From the NCBI RefSeq assembly GCF_020405225.1, contig NZ_CP084472.1:3472001-3536000 (forward strand): a stretch of 64,000 nt of DNA, in the 5' to 3' direction. Within the stretch, counting starts at the first letter, position 1. Every line of letters starts with the position of its first letter. The stretch is from Natrinema sp. DC36 (GTDB taxonomy: Archaea > Halobacteriota > Halobacteria > Halobacteriales > Natrialbaceae). A model generated the notes under the pieces. That model ran no database searches, was not told the origin of the DNA, and worked only from the letters and a program-made list of their open reading frames with translations. The position numbers were made by a program, and so were the translations under genes. Positions 25,845-34,899 of this stretch are shown in pieces.

Positions 25845-27080
25845 ATGAACAACGTCCAGTGGAACGACGACTCGTACCGATACGTACGGAACCTGTTTCG
25901 GAGTTACGGCATGGGGCTGATATTTGCGGCGAACATCTTCGGCGCTGGGTCGATTTACATTCTCTCTTCCATCGGCGTATCGTTTGGGTTCACCCTCCTG
26001 TGGGTCCTCCCACTCTCCCTTGGTGTCGGTCTCGCGGTCCACGAGATGTCCGCACGGCTGGCCGTGCTCGATCGGCCACTCATGGGGTACATTCGCGACG
26101 TTATCGGGTCACCTGCCGCGAAGGCGTTCGCAGTGTTCATCGCGTTCATCATGCACCTCTGGAGCGTGGCGAACTACGCGCTGACGGGGGCCGCACTTGC
26201 GTTTCTCACCCCGCTCGACAACGTTCTGATCGCCACCATCCTCAGTGGTGCCGCCGGGATTGCACTCATCGAACTCCGCGTCTATCAGCGGATCGAAGCG
26301 GTCATCGCGATCCTCGTTCTCGTGGTCTTCGGGTCGTATCTCGTGATCTTTCTCGGCATCGACATCCCGGCCGCCGACATCGCCCGGGGGTTGATCCCGG
26401 CGGTCCGGACCAGGATGGGACCACTCACGATGATTATCGCGCTGGTCGGCACGACAATCTACTACCCGAACTTCTTCATCCAGACGAGCATGCACCAGGC
26501 GAAGGAGTTCGACACCGTCAGCCAGTACCGACGGGACCACACCGTCGGCCTGGTTGCGGCCGTCCTGATGAGCATGGCCGTGCTGATCGTAGCCGCGATC
26601 ACGGTTCCGTCCGGCGTGGTCTCGCTCGTCGATCCGGCTCGGCCACTCGTGGAGGAGCTCGGCCCCTGGGCCCTGACCGTGTTCATCGTCGGGGCCGGGG
26701 CGGCCTCCTTTTCCAGCGCGACGGGCACCCTGTTCGGGGCCGGGTTCATGGTTCCCCAGGCGTTCGGCAACGACACCGCATTCGGTGACCGGCCGTTCCG
26801 CATCGTCGTCAACGGTCTGATCGTCCTGTCGTTGCTCCTCGCCGTGTCGATCCTCACGTTCACCGACTTCTCGGCGGTGCAACTGGCACTCGTGGTGCCC
26901 GCTGTGAACGGCGTAATCGGCCTGCCGGTGACGGTGCTGGCACTCTACGGCGCGATGCACCGGTATTACAACCCCACGCGGATCGAAAATGTGGTCTTCA
27001 TCGGCACCGTGATCCTCACGTTCCTCGTGGCACTCCTGACGGCCACGTCGTTGGCCGAGACGATCAGAACGATTGTCTGA
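25845..27080 (+). CDS. Divergent Nramp-family membrane transporter
   Basis: Membrane protein of 411 residues with about eleven hydrophobic segments, start MNNVQWNDDSYRYVRNLFRS. The overall pattern (YGMGLIFAANIFGAGSIYIL in the first helix, IYYPNFFIQTSMHQAKEF in the sixth) aligns with Nramp divalent-metal transporters. However the canonical metal ligands are missing: the first-helix DPGN is read as FGAGS, and the sixth-helix MPHN as YYPN. So the substrate may not be manganese or iron. The start was set at 25845; the upstream 16 codons are arginine-rich extension. Monocistronic. Confidence 0.75.
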   Translation: MNNVQWNDDSYRYVRNLFRSYGMGLIFAANIFGAGSIYILSSIGVSFGFTLLWVLPLSLGVGLAVHEMSARLAVLDRPLMGYIRDVIGSPAAKAFAVFIAFIMHLWSVANYALTGAALAFLTPLDNVLIATILSGAAGIALIELRVYQRIEAVIAILVLVVFGSYLVIFLGIDIPAADIARGLIPAVRTRMGPLTMIIALVGTTIYYPNFFIQTSMHQAKEFDTVSQYRRDHTVGLVAAVLMSMAVLIVAAITVPSGVVSLVDPARPLVEELGPWALTVFIVGAGAASFSSATGTLFGAGFMVPQAFGNDTAFGDRPFRIVVNGLIVLSLLLAVSILTFTDFSAVQLALVVPAVNGVIGLPVTVLALYGAMHRYYNPTRIENVVFIGTVILTFLVALLTATSLAETIRTIV

Positions 27081-27225
27081 CGTTTCCCCGCCGTCTCCAG
27101 GGCCTCCGCTGGCCTCGAGCCACACGCCCATCGCTCGAGCGACCGCGTCGGTCATCCGGTCGCCGGGCGATAGCGAACACACTGCGGCGACTCGATCGAT
27201 GAGGAGGACTCTCGAGAGAAAATCC

Positions 27226-27234
27226 TATATATAA
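27226..27234 (+). promoter_or_regulatory. TATA box of the PGF-CTERM gene
   Basis: TATATATAA lies about 29 bases before the ATG at 27259, matching the spacing for a leaderless transcript. Confidence 0.55.
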
Positions 27235-27258
27235 CAGATAGAGAGTAAATCGTGAAAT

Positions 27259-27960
27259 ATGAAACGAACGAATACGATTCTCGCGGTGACGCTCGTCGTC
27301 GTGGCGTTGGGACTCGTCACGATGCCACTGTCGGCAGTGGCGCAAGAAGACGGTGATTCGATGGAGATGGAGGCCACGATAACGGAAGACGGCGAATTTG
27401 AGACCCTCCGAATGGTGTGGGAAACGGACGCACAGACCTACAGTTCTCTGGAGTCGACTGCGTCTGAGCAGGGATACGATACCGTAGCCGCGTGGTTCGC
27501 CGAGGAGGAAATGCTCCCGGAAGAGAACGGGTACGCTGGCTACGAGAACGCCGACGATACCGAACTCGAAGACGGGTACGCGATCGAAATTGAATTCACG
27601 GATTTCAATCAGGAGCAGTTCGATGACACGGAACTAACGGCGGAGAACGGAACGGTCTCCATGCAAATCGGTAACGTAGAAGATCCCGAAACAGACGATA
27701 CGTTTAGCGAGATGACGTACGTCATCAATATGCCCGGCGAGGTGACGGACTCGAACGCGCTGACGGTCGATGGAAACACTGCCACGTGGCACCTCCACGA
27801 AGAGCGACCGAACGTCTTGTCCGTGGAGTCCGAGACGGGGTCCGAGACGGGGTCCGACTCTGACTCCGCTGATGATGACGGTATTCCTGGCTTCGGAGTC
27901 GGTGCCTCCGTCGTCGGATTACTCGTTGCCGTGCTAGCGCTCGGATACCGACACGACTGA
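27259..27960 (+). CDS. Exported PGF-CTERM surface protein
   Basis: Protein of 233 residues. A Sec signal (about residues 7-29, ending SAVAQ) is followed by an acidic domain that is beta-rich (about 35-185), then a threonine/serine/aspartate linker. The C-terminus has PGFGVGASVVGLLVAVLALGY plus RHD, the PGF-CTERM sorting signal cleaved by archaeosortase with lipid attachment. Function of the domain is unknown; its repeated YxNADDTELED-type features do not match a domain I recognise. Own promoter. Confidence 0.82.
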   Translation: MKRTNTILAVTLVVVALGLVTMPLSAVAQEDGDSMEMEATITEDGEFETLRMVWETDAQTYSSLESTASEQGYDTVAAWFAEEEMLPEENGYAGYENADDTELEDGYAIEIEFTDFNQEQFDDTELTAENGTVSMQIGNVEDPETDDTFSEMTYVINMPGEVTDSNALTVDGNTATWHLHEERPNVLSVESETGSETGSDSDSADDDGIPGFGVGASVVGLLVAVLALGYRHD

Positions 27961-28419
27961 GACGCACTACCCCGGTTCGGTCGTCGTTCGACGATGGATT
28001 CGAAGCGGGTGCGAGACCGATACCGCTCGCGACTCCCAGCAGACGCTCGAGAACGACGACCGACCGAAGGGGGATACTTCTTCACCAGATATTATTTAAA
28101 AATTGACTTGTTCCGATACACTAATGTCGGCCACTAACGTTATATAGAACGTCGGCAGGGCCAGCCGTTGGCATCACAGGGGATACGGGGGACGCACCGA
28201 TCATCGCGATGCACGCACGACGATCGCCATCCCGCTGCCGACACGTGTACACCCTTTCGAACCTCGATACCTGCCCGATAGTCCTCGCTGTCGCCCGTAC
28301 TCGACTGCTGGTACCCGCTCTCAGCTTCCGCCGTTCGAGCCGACGATTTCCGCTCTCACCCGTACCCGGGCTTCTCGTTCAGGCCCACGATACAACCCGC
28401 TGGATCACCTTCCGACGGT
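27961..28419. other. Intergenic region with TATA-like boxes
   Basis: No gene supported. An AT-rich box TTATTTAAAAA is near 28093-28103 and another (GTTATATAG) near 28140. Either could start the next gene with a long leader. Confidence 0.4.
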
Positions 28420-29598
28420 ATGGACGACACCGACCTCGAGCCGGTCGCGTTCACCGGTCCGGACGCGCCGTCCGAACCGGACACGTTCGCCGACCAGGCG
28501 CGCCGACGCGCCGACACCGAACGCGAGGCCGTCGAGTGGGCCGTCGCCGAACTCGAGTCGCTGATCGACGCCCGGAACGTCGACCTCGAGCCGCTGCTCG
28601 AGTACGCGCGTCGCAGTCGGGAGAGCATGCCAGACCGACACGTGCGGTCCTACGAGGCGATGGCCGAGACCCTCGACGTCGATCCCGATATATACGAGGT
28701 CTACGCCTTCGCGTACAGCGACCTCTGTGACGAACTGGCCGCCGAGCCGGCCGCCGATCCCTCGCGCGGCTGTACGAACGCGCTCGTGTCGCCGTCGCGG
28801 ACCGGACGAGACGGCTCGCTCGTGCTCAAGAATCGCGACATCGCCGGCCGGGGTGCCCGCCCCAAATCGGTCGTCGAGCAGCCGGCGATCGACGGCTACC
28901 ACGGCTTTCTGACCGTCGACACCTGCGGGACGGTCATGCTCTACAAGGGCGTGAACGATCGGGGGCTGGTCGCCGCGAACACCTACATCGACGCGAACCG
29001 GGACGATATCGAGCCCGAGGCGCAGTTCCGGAACGGCACCGTCGTCCGGCGCGTGCTCGAGGAGTGTGCCACCGTCGAGGCGGCCCGGGAACTCCTCGAG
29101 TCGATCCCGACGCGGCAGCTGATGGCCCAGACGCTGTTTCTGGCGGACGGAACCGATGCTGTCTTGCTCGAGGTGAACCCTCTCGAGGAGCGGATCGCGG
29201 TCGCCGACGACGGGGCCGTCGCCCGGACGAATCACTTCGTGCTGTCGCGCTCGGCGTCGACGGAGAGTTCTCGCCGCCGTCGGGAGCGAGCGACGGCGCT
29301 GCTCGAGGCGGGAGGCGACGAAATCGACCGCGACTACCTCTGGCGGATCGCGGCGGATCACGAGTACGGGCCGGGAAACGAGTCGATCTGCCGACATCCC
29401 GAACCCGAGACGGACGAGCACGCGTTCGGTCAGTTGACGACCGCGAGCGCGGCCGTCTTCGAGGGCGGCTCGCCGACGGTAGAACTCGTGATGGGCAACC
29501 CCTGTGAAACCGAGCCGGCGCGGTGTTCGTTCGGCGACGAGTTTTCGATGGCGCTTCGGACGGGAGCGCGGTGGCTCGAGTGGCTTCGATACCAGTAG
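28420..29598 (+). CDS. C45-type autoproteolytic acyltransferase/hydrolase
   Basis: Soluble protein of 392 residues, of the family of acyl-CoA:6-aminopenicillanate acyltransferase-like N-terminal nucleophile hydrolases. The nucleophile cysteine appears in SRGCTNALVS near residue 127; in the family the chain is cut before this cysteine. Other conserved parts are LVLKNRDI, YHGFLTVD, GVNDRGLVAANTYID and ANTNHF-like ARTNHFVLS. The natural substrate in haloarchaea is unknown. Acidic and with no signal peptide. Single gene. Confidence 0.8.
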   Translation: MDDTDLEPVAFTGPDAPSEPDTFADQARRRADTEREAVEWAVAELESLIDARNVDLEPLLEYARRSRESMPDRHVRSYEAMAETLDVDPDIYEVYAFAYSDLCDELAAEPAADPSRGCTNALVSPSRTGRDGSLVLKNRDIAGRGARPKSVVEQPAIDGYHGFLTVDTCGTVMLYKGVNDRGLVAANTYIDANRDDIEPEAQFRNGTVVRRVLEECATVEAARELLESIPTRQLMAQTLFLADGTDAVLLEVNPLEERIAVADDGAVARTNHFVLSRSASTESSRRRRERATALLEAGGDEIDRDYLWRIAADHEYGPGNESICRHPEPETDEHAFGQLTTASAAVFEGGSPTVELVMGNPCETEPARCSFGDEFSMALRTGARWLEWLRYQ

Positions 29599-29687
29599 GT
29601 GGGAATACGAGTTCGGTGCCCAGAAAAGTGACTGAAACCGTCCGTCAGTGAGTGACTGTTCGCTTCCGGCCAACTATTGGTCGCTCA

Positions 29688-29864
29688 CTATCGAATATCC
29701 TCGACACAGGTATAGTCAGCCTCCTCTGCACGAACCCACGTCGTTTCGAGTTGCTCGTCAGTCGCATCCGCGGGATAGAGAACGCACACGTCGGCCGAAT
29801 TTGTGTTTTCAGCCACGACAGCAGCCACTTCTATCGGACCCGTTTTCTCAAACCTCTGGTTCAT
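29688..29864 (-). CDS. DUF7511-type small protein (58 residues)
   Basis: A short gene that reads MNQRFEKTGPIEVAAVV and continues to ADYTCVEDIR before a TAG at 29688. The C-terminal pattern (ATDEQLETTWVRAEEADY) is characteristic of a haloarchaeal DUF7511 family. It begins one base after the stop of the UPF0058 gene, which implies cotranscription. A plus-strand frame over the same bases is arginine-rich and rejected. Function unknown. Confidence 0.65.
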   Translation of the reverse strand: MNQRFEKTGPIEVAAVVAENTNSADVCVLYPADATDEQLETTWVRAEEADYTCVEDIR

Positions 29865-29865
29865 T

Positions 29866-30102
29866 TTATGATACTATCGTGTGGTCTGGTGGGGGATGGC
29901 TCTGTACGGAATAGATGAGATCTCCCAGTAGATGGGCAATCGCTTTCTTGTGTGCGTCTTTCCCACAATGGATGTGAGTAGGACGGACCGATTGCGCGTC
30001 GTAGGCGGCAAATGCACCGGCAGGAAGCGTCTCTTCCCGTTCGAGATATCGGCGGATTTCCAACAGTAATGCGTGCAGATGTATGAGTTCTTGTTGTCTC
30101 AC
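29866..30102 (-). CDS. UPF0058 family protein
   Basis: Protein of 78 residues with the UPF0058 signature: QQELIHLHALLLEIRRYLER at the start, then VRPTHIHCGKDAHKKAIAHLLGDL. The conserved histidines and cysteine suggest metal binding. The start is a GTG at 30102, because an ATG further upstream meets a stop within four codons. The downstream DUF7511-type gene is one base away. Both are conserved in haloarchaea and of unknown function. Confidence 0.78.
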   Translation of the reverse strand: MRQQELIHLHALLLEIRRYLEREETLPAGAFAAYDAQSVRPTHIHCGKDAHKKAIAHLLGDLIYSVQSHPPPDHTIVS

Positions 30103-30298
30103 GTTACCATCTACCGCTATCTCTCTTCTTAGTGTTTTTTGAGGCGTTATTTAGATGTACTGATCCGAGTAACAAGTGTAAATGGTAGGTTCATCTGACG
30201 AGCGCTTTTATTGTGTCTTTTGTACAATCAGTATCCGCTCCGTGGCCTATATTCACCGCGAGTCGCACGAACTTCCACTCGCTGAAACCGGCTACTAT

Positions 30299-30384
30299 CT
30301 ATAGTAGCCACTGCAAGTCAATGCACACCTGATCGCACGACAGCTGTGCGATCAGTGTGTAAATAGTTGCAGTTGTTACTATAG
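30299..30384. mobile_element. MITE-like palindromic element, copy 1
   Basis: An 86-base near-palindrome between CTATAGTAGCCACTGCAAG and its inverted relative ending GTTACTATAG. The centre reads CACACCTGATCGCACGAC and its complement. No coding capacity. Related to the element at 35294-35373, so it is probably a non-autonomous transposable element; no parent transposase is in the window. Confidence 0.65.
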
Positions 30385-30427
30385 TGAGACGCGAGCAGGG
30401 AATCCGGTACGGAACTAAGAAATCTCG

Positions 30428-31522
30428 TCAGGCTCGAACGCGGCGCTGCTCGAGGTCGGCCTCGAGCCGATCGGCGGCCCGGAGCCGCAGTTTCTTCGCG
30501 CGGCGCTCGCCGAGTCGCGAGTCGGTCATCCGGTCTGCGAGCGGATCGTACGCCGCGGGCGTGAATCCGAGCCGTCGCAGGTAGTCCCTGACTCCCGCCC
30601 CCTCGAGTCCATCGTGGATGGCGACGTCAGTAACCGACTCGACGGTGTCGAACTCGGGGAGACGGAGCGGTCCGTCGGTGGCTGCATCCGGCCAAGCGCT
30701 CCGTTCCGAGCCGCCGACGACCGTCCCGTTCTCGTCCGCGCGGGTGACGATCGATCGCACGTCGTCCGCGAGTCGAAGCACCTGGCTCGGTAGGGCGGCG
30801 TCGGGCGAGCGCCACTCGACCGTGGGCATCGCTTTGCGAAGCCGAACTGGGTTCCAGACCGCGTCGTAGGGGCTGAACTCGTCCTCGAAGGTGGCCCGGT
30901 CGACGCCGCGCTCGAGCGCCCGCTCGCGGAACGAGTCGTAGGCGTCCTCGAGACGCTGCTCCCACTCGGCGACGCTGTCGACGTAGGACTGGAGCTGGCC
31001 CTGTTCGGGACAGGAGTCGTAACACGAGCGCCGGTAGAGGAAGGGGCGGGCGCACTCGAGGAGGCGTTCGCCGCGGTAGTGTGCCGAACTGGTGACCAGC
31101 GCGAACGCCGGGTCGATCGCGGTCAGGGCGTTGAGCTGGTCGGTGACGTTCGACTGCTCGAAGTGGATGTGCGTGCCGGCGCAGACGCGGGCGTCGTCGA
31201 ACGCCGGCCCGACGATCCGGCGCTGGAGGTCTGTCTCCTCCTTGTCGCGGTAGGGGACGTCCGCGGGTGCGGTGTTCAGCGGCGTCGCGAGCGGGACGAG
31301 TCGCTTGTTTCGATCGCGTGCCGCGTCGACGACGCGGCTGATTCGGCCGACGAGTTCCTCGCGGAGTTCGGCCATCGATCCACACGGGGTCGTCTTGATC
31401 TCGAGCATCGGCTCGACGAACTCGGGGTCGACCTGCGGCGAAACGTCGAGCAGTGTGTCAGGTGAGACGAGGTCGCCGTCGTCGTCGACGACCCAGTACT
31501 CCACCTCGAGGCTAGTGTTCAT
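30428..31522 (-). CDS. gshA: Glutamate-cysteine ligase-like (GshA) enzyme
   Basis: ATP-grasp-like carboxylate-amine ligase of 364 residues, of the type that makes gamma-glutamylcysteine, the main low-mass thiol of haloarchaea. Start MNTSLEVEYWVVDDDGDLVSP; key segments are EPMLEIKTTPC, DARVCAGTHIHFEQ and MPTVEWRSPDAALPSQVLRL. The frame upstream (to 31570) is extension. The pairing of a thiol-synthesis gene with the redox and glyoxalase-type genes downstream, although on the other strand, suggests a stress region. Confidence 0.85.
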   Translation of the reverse strand: MNTSLEVEYWVVDDDGDLVSPDTLLDVSPQVDPEFVEPMLEIKTTPCGSMAELREELVGRISRVVDAARDRNKRLVPLATPLNTAPADVPYRDKEETDLQRRIVGPAFDDARVCAGTHIHFEQSNVTDQLNALTAIDPAFALVTSSAHYRGERLLECARPFLYRRSCYDSCPEQGQLQSYVDSVAEWEQRLEDAYDSFRERALERGVDRATFEDEFSPYDAVWNPVRLRKAMPTVEWRSPDAALPSQVLRLADDVRSIVTRADENGTVVGGSERSAWPDAATDGPLRLPEFDTVESVTDVAIHDGLEGAGVRDYLRRLGFTPAAYDPLADRMTDSRLGERRAKKLRLRAADRLEADLEQRRVRA

Positions 31523-31790
31523 GGATATGTCTGTTGGAACGCGATGTCTGGCCCTCGAGCAAGCCGTCACCGGGCCGTCTGCCGACAGTTGTCCTGTTGG
31601 ATACGATAGTACGAACGAGTTACGCGAATGAATTGAGCCTGCGTGCGCAGGTCGTGCCGTCCGTTGGCAGCGTTCACGGGACCGCTCCGATGAGTGGCCT
31701 ATGGTAACTCACGACACTGACACTGGTGTTATGTGGTGGCTTCGGGGTTGCTGGGGATTGATACCCTTGCAGTAACACTATGTAACTACG

Positions 31791-32399
31791 ATGAGCGACG
31801 AGACGACTACGGACGATGCGACAGTGATCGTTGTCGGCGGCGGCCCCGCCGGACTGAGTGCGGCCCTCTTCACCGCGAAGAACGGGCTCGAGACGACGGT
31901 GTTCGACACCGACGGGACGTGGATGCACAAGGCCCACCTGTTCAACTACCTCGGCATCGGCTCGGTCGGCGGCAGCGAGTTCATGGCGACGGCCCGCCAG
32001 CAGGTCGACGACTTCGGCGTCGACCGTCGCCAGGGCGAGGAAGTGACCGGCGTCAGCGAAGCCGGCGACGGCTTTACCGTCGAGACCGAGGCGGGCAGCG
32101 ACGAGGCCGACTTCGTCGTCCTCGCGACCGGTGCGAACCGGGAACTGGCCGAGGATCTCGGCGTCGAGTTCACCGACGAGGACACCGTCGACGTCGGCGT
32201 CGAGATGGAGACGAGCGTCTCGGGTGCGTACGCGACCGGCGCGATGGTCCGCCCCGAGGAGTGGCAGGCCGCCATCGCCGTCGGCGACGGGGCCGCCGCA
32301 GCACTCAACATCCTCTCGAGCGTAAAGGGCGAACACTACCACGACTTCGACGTTCCCGATGACGCCGCGCGCGTCTTCGGCGAACACGTCGCGGAGTAG
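31791..32399 (+). CDS. Small NAD(P)/FAD-dependent oxidoreductase (thioredoxin-reductase-like)
   Basis: Protein of 202 residues with the FAD motif VIVVGGGPAGLSAALFTAKNG at residues 10-30, and ATGAN plus GAMVRPEEWQAAIAVGDGAAAALNIL, the second FAD-contact segment, near the C-terminus. It is much shorter than thioredoxin reductase (about 310) because the NADPH-binding domain and CxxC are absent. This short form is widespread in haloarchaea. The electron donor is unknown. Confidence 0.85.
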   Translation: MSDETTTDDATVIVVGGGPAGLSAALFTAKNGLETTVFDTDGTWMHKAHLFNYLGIGSVGGSEFMATARQQVDDFGVDRRQGEEVTGVSEAGDGFTVETEAGSDEADFVVLATGANRELAEDLGVEFTDEDTVDVGVEMETSVSGAYATGAMVRPEEWQAAIAVGDGAAAALNILSSVKGEHYHDFDVPDDAARVFGEHVAE

Positions 32400-32514
32400 T
32401 CGCGCCGACGCCGACGTCTTCGCGGCGTAGCTGTGGAGACGCCGGACCCGCAACCGAGCGGATCGCATTCGAACCCACCTCGGTCGGATTCACGACCGAT
32501 TCGATTCACCCACC

Positions 32515-33138
32515 ATGCCTACCGAACCTACCAATCCAGTCACGCCGGAACTACCCGACAGCCCCGTCCACACGACGGGAACGGATCACATCACCATCTG
32601 GGGGAGCAACGAAGCCGATACGATCGAGTTCTACCAAGACCTCCTCGGCATGCCGCTTGTGCTCCGCCAGCCAAACCTCGACGACCCCTCGCAAACGCAC
32701 CTGTTCTTCGACACCGGCGACGGTCGCATTCTGACCTTCTTCGTCAGCGACGACCGGCCGTCGAATCAGCGCGGCCAGCGCGGCGGCACCGGTGCCGTCC
32801 ACCATCTTTGTTTCAGCATCGATCCGGACGAGTACGAGGACACGATGGCGGCGCTCGAGGACGCGGGCCACCAGTACAACGTTTTCGACCGAGGCATCTT
32901 CCACTCGATCTACACCACGGACAACAACGGCCTCGTCATCGAGCTCTCGACGGACAAGTACGAGGTGCCCGACGACCGCCGCGGCGAGGTGCTGGCGAAG
33001 GCACAGGAGCTCCGCGAGGAAGATGGTGCCGACTACGCCAAGGACGAACACCTCCGCGGTGCGATCGAGGCGCTCGGCCTCGAGCTCATCGAACACGACC
33101 TGCCCGAGGCCAGCACCGGCGTCGGTGGTGTCGAATGA
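32515..33138 (+). CDS. VOC-superfamily dioxygenase/glyoxalase-like protein (MhqO type)
   Basis: Metal-dependent enzyme of 207 residues built on the vicinal-oxygen-chelate fold. Metal ligands suggested by position: His in TGTDHITIWG (about residue 23), His in VHHLCFSID (about 100) and Glu in LVIELSTDK (about 142). Its stop overlaps the start of the downstream esterase (ATGA), so they are coupled. The same pair (MhqO/MhqD-like) is known in bacteria for hydroquinone and quinone resistance; that role here is inferred by analogy. Confidence 0.88.
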   Translation: MPTEPTNPVTPELPDSPVHTTGTDHITIWGSNEADTIEFYQDLLGMPLVLRQPNLDDPSQTHLFFDTGDGRILTFFVSDDRPSNQRGQRGGTGAVHHLCFSIDPDEYEDTMAALEDAGHQYNVFDRGIFHSIYTTDNNGLVIELSTDKYEVPDDRRGEVLAKAQELREEDGADYAKDEHLRGAIEALGLELIEHDLPEASTGVGGVE

Positions 33139-33803
33139 GCGCGGACGACCGCGGCGACGGTCCCCATCAGGATCAGCAACTTGCGACGGGCGGAACCGAC
33201 CTCGAGGACGCGACCGCCGCGCTCGTCCTCACTCACGGTCGCGGCGCGACCGCGCAGGGAATGATCCAGCTGGCCGACGAAGTGGGTCGGGAGGGCGTCG
33301 CCTTCCTCGCGCCGCAGGCAGCCCGTCAGACGTGGTATCCGAACTCGTTTCTCGCGCCCGTCGAGCGGAACGAGCCCGGCCGCTCGTCGGGCCTGCAGGC
33401 CATCAGCGACGCGATCGGTGAGGCCACCGACGCCGGGATTCCCATCGAGCGGATCATGCTGATCGGCTTCTCGCAGGGGGCCTGCCTCGCCAGCGAGTAC
33501 CTCGCGCGTAACCCGCGCCGGTACGGCGGTCTCGCCGCCCTGAGCGGCGGTCTCATCGGCGAGGATATCGATCCCGACGACTACCTCGAGAACGACCCCG
33601 ACCTCGAGGGAACGCCCGTCTTCCTCGGCTGTAGCGACGTCGACCCCCACATCCCAGAGGAGCGCGTCCACGAGACGGCCGACGTGCTCGAGTCGATGCA
33701 CGCCGACGTCACGAAACGGCTCTACGAGGGGATGGGCCACGGCATCAACGAGGACGAGATGGCGTTCGTCTCCGAAATGGTCGCGGAGCTGGTCGAAGAC
33801 TAA
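33135..33803 (+). CDS. Phospholipase/carboxylesterase-type alpha/beta hydrolase (MhqD-like)
   Basis: Serine hydrolase of 222 residues, start MSADDRGDGPHQDQQLATGG. The nucleophile is in GFSQGACLA (about residue 115), the acid in CSDVDPHIPEERV (about residue 170) and the histidine in GMGHGIN (about 205). Pfam02230-like fold. It overlaps the VOC gene by four bases and so is translated with it. Likely hydrolyses an ester or thioester formed by the dioxygenase; substrate not known. Confidence 0.88.
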   Translation: MSADDRGDGPHQDQQLATGGTDLEDATAALVLTHGRGATAQGMIQLADEVGREGVAFLAPQAARQTWYPNSFLAPVERNEPGRSSGLQAISDAIGEATDAGIPIERIMLIGFSQGACLASEYLARNPRRYGGLAALSGGLIGEDIDPDDYLENDPDLEGTPVFLGCSDVDPHIPEERVHETADVLESMHADVTKRLYEGMGHGINEDEMAFVSEMVAELVED

Positions 33804-33887
33804 TCGCGGCTGCGTCGATTGATCGCGGCTTCGTCGACAACCGATTGCGGGTCTGTCGGCCGAGTTCGGCTCCGCTCGAGGCTCAGC

Positions 33888-34304
33888 TTAGCGGATAACG
33901 GTAACCGGCATGGGGGCGCGCCGGACGATTTTCTCGGCGACGCTGCCGAGCAGGATGCGGGAGAGCCCGGCCCGTCCGTGACTTCCGATAATGACGTGAT
34001 CGATGTCGTGCTCTTCTGCGAACGAGACGATCTCGCGTGCGGGCCGCCCGACGACGGTCTCGGTCCGAAACTCGACGTCGGGATCGCTGGTGATCGCGTC
34101 GATCTCGTCTGGGAACTCCTCGGAGATCTTCTCCTCTCGCTCCCGCAGCATCTCCTGGATAATACTGATCCCCGCCTCCGTCGAACTGTCCGCCGCCTCG
34201 ATGACGCGCAGCAACACGATCTCCGCGTCGGGATACGTCGTAAACGCGTGTTCGACCGCCTTTCGCGCGGGCTTTGAGCCGTCGTACGCGACGAGTACGT
34301 CCAT
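33888..34304 (-). CDS. Universal stress protein (UspA family)
   Basis: Cytoplasmic protein of 138 residues, start MDVLVAYDGSKPARKAVEHA. The nucleotide-binding motif GSHGRAGLSRILLGSVAEKIV (about 108-128) is complete, so it probably binds ATP. Single-domain. The frame is open far upstream, but the start at 34304 gives the usual N-terminus. Monocistronic. Confidence 0.93.
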   Translation of the reverse strand: MDVLVAYDGSKPARKAVEHAFTTYPDAEIVLLRVIEAADSSTEAGISIIQEMLREREEKISEEFPDEIDAITSDPDVEFRTETVVGRPAREIVSFAEEHDIDHVIIGSHGRAGLSRILLGSVAEKIVRRAPMPVTVIR

Positions 34305-34442
34305 ACGCCTGATAGCTCTCTCGAGAGTATAAATCCGTCCGATAGTATCCGACCGACTCGGCCGAACGAGCGATCGCCCCGTCTTCGAACGGTTCGCGAA
34401 TCGGGTCGCTGACCGCCGTCTCACTTCGGACTGTCCGACCGG

Positions 34443-34759
34443 CATGCGGTGGCGCGCGCTGAGTCGCGGCGAACTGCGAGGCCTGAACGAAGTGACGGCC
34501 TCGGTAGTGTGAGCGGTGACCGGAGGGAACCGCGAACCACTGGTGAGCCGCGACACGACGCTGCGCGAGGGATGAGCGAGTGAACGAAGTGAACGAGCGT
34601 TAGCGCGGAACCGGAGGTTCCGCGAACCATGCGAACGGGCAGTGCGCGGCGCGACGCGCCGCGACTGTCGGGACGACGCAGCCGTCCCGCAGCGCCCGTG
34701 AGCAGAAATCGGCTGGGGAGGGCGTGGCAATTCCCTGTCGCCAGTGAGATCAGGACACT
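34443..34759 (+). repeat. Dispersed inverted-repeat element, copy A
   Basis: About 317 bases that match, in inverted orientation, the element at 35569-35740: ATGCGGTGGCGCGCGCTG at the outer end, GACGGCCTCGG in the middle, GCGAGGGATGAGCGA, and AATCGGCTGGGGAGGGCGT plus AGGACACT at the inner end. Copy A has extra internal palindromes (for example GCGCGGCGCGACGCGCCGCG). No protein is encoded. Confidence 0.6.
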
Positions 34760-34868
34760 TCCCGCTGCTATCCGCATGCTACAGATCAAATCAGGTTGAT
34801 CGCCCGTTAGCAAGTAATTTCGAATACGCTTGAGGCCTCGCCCACTCTATTCTACATACTTTCAGTAG

Positions 34869-34875
34869 TTATAAG
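34869..34875 (+). promoter_or_regulatory. TATA box before the structured RNA candidate
   Basis: TTATAAG, in a locally AT-rich patch, lies about 26-28 bases before position 34900, where the first base pair of the folded element begins. This spacing is what is expected between an archaeal TATA box and a transcription start. Confidence 0.5.
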
Positions 34876-34899
34876 TCTCTATAGTTCAACAATTAGAAC

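Noticed and set aside
29652-29918. An 88-codon plus-strand frame over the DUF7511-type gene
   Set aside because: The minus-strand reading is acidic and shows a family-like C-terminus, and it fits head-to-tail with the UPF0058 gene.
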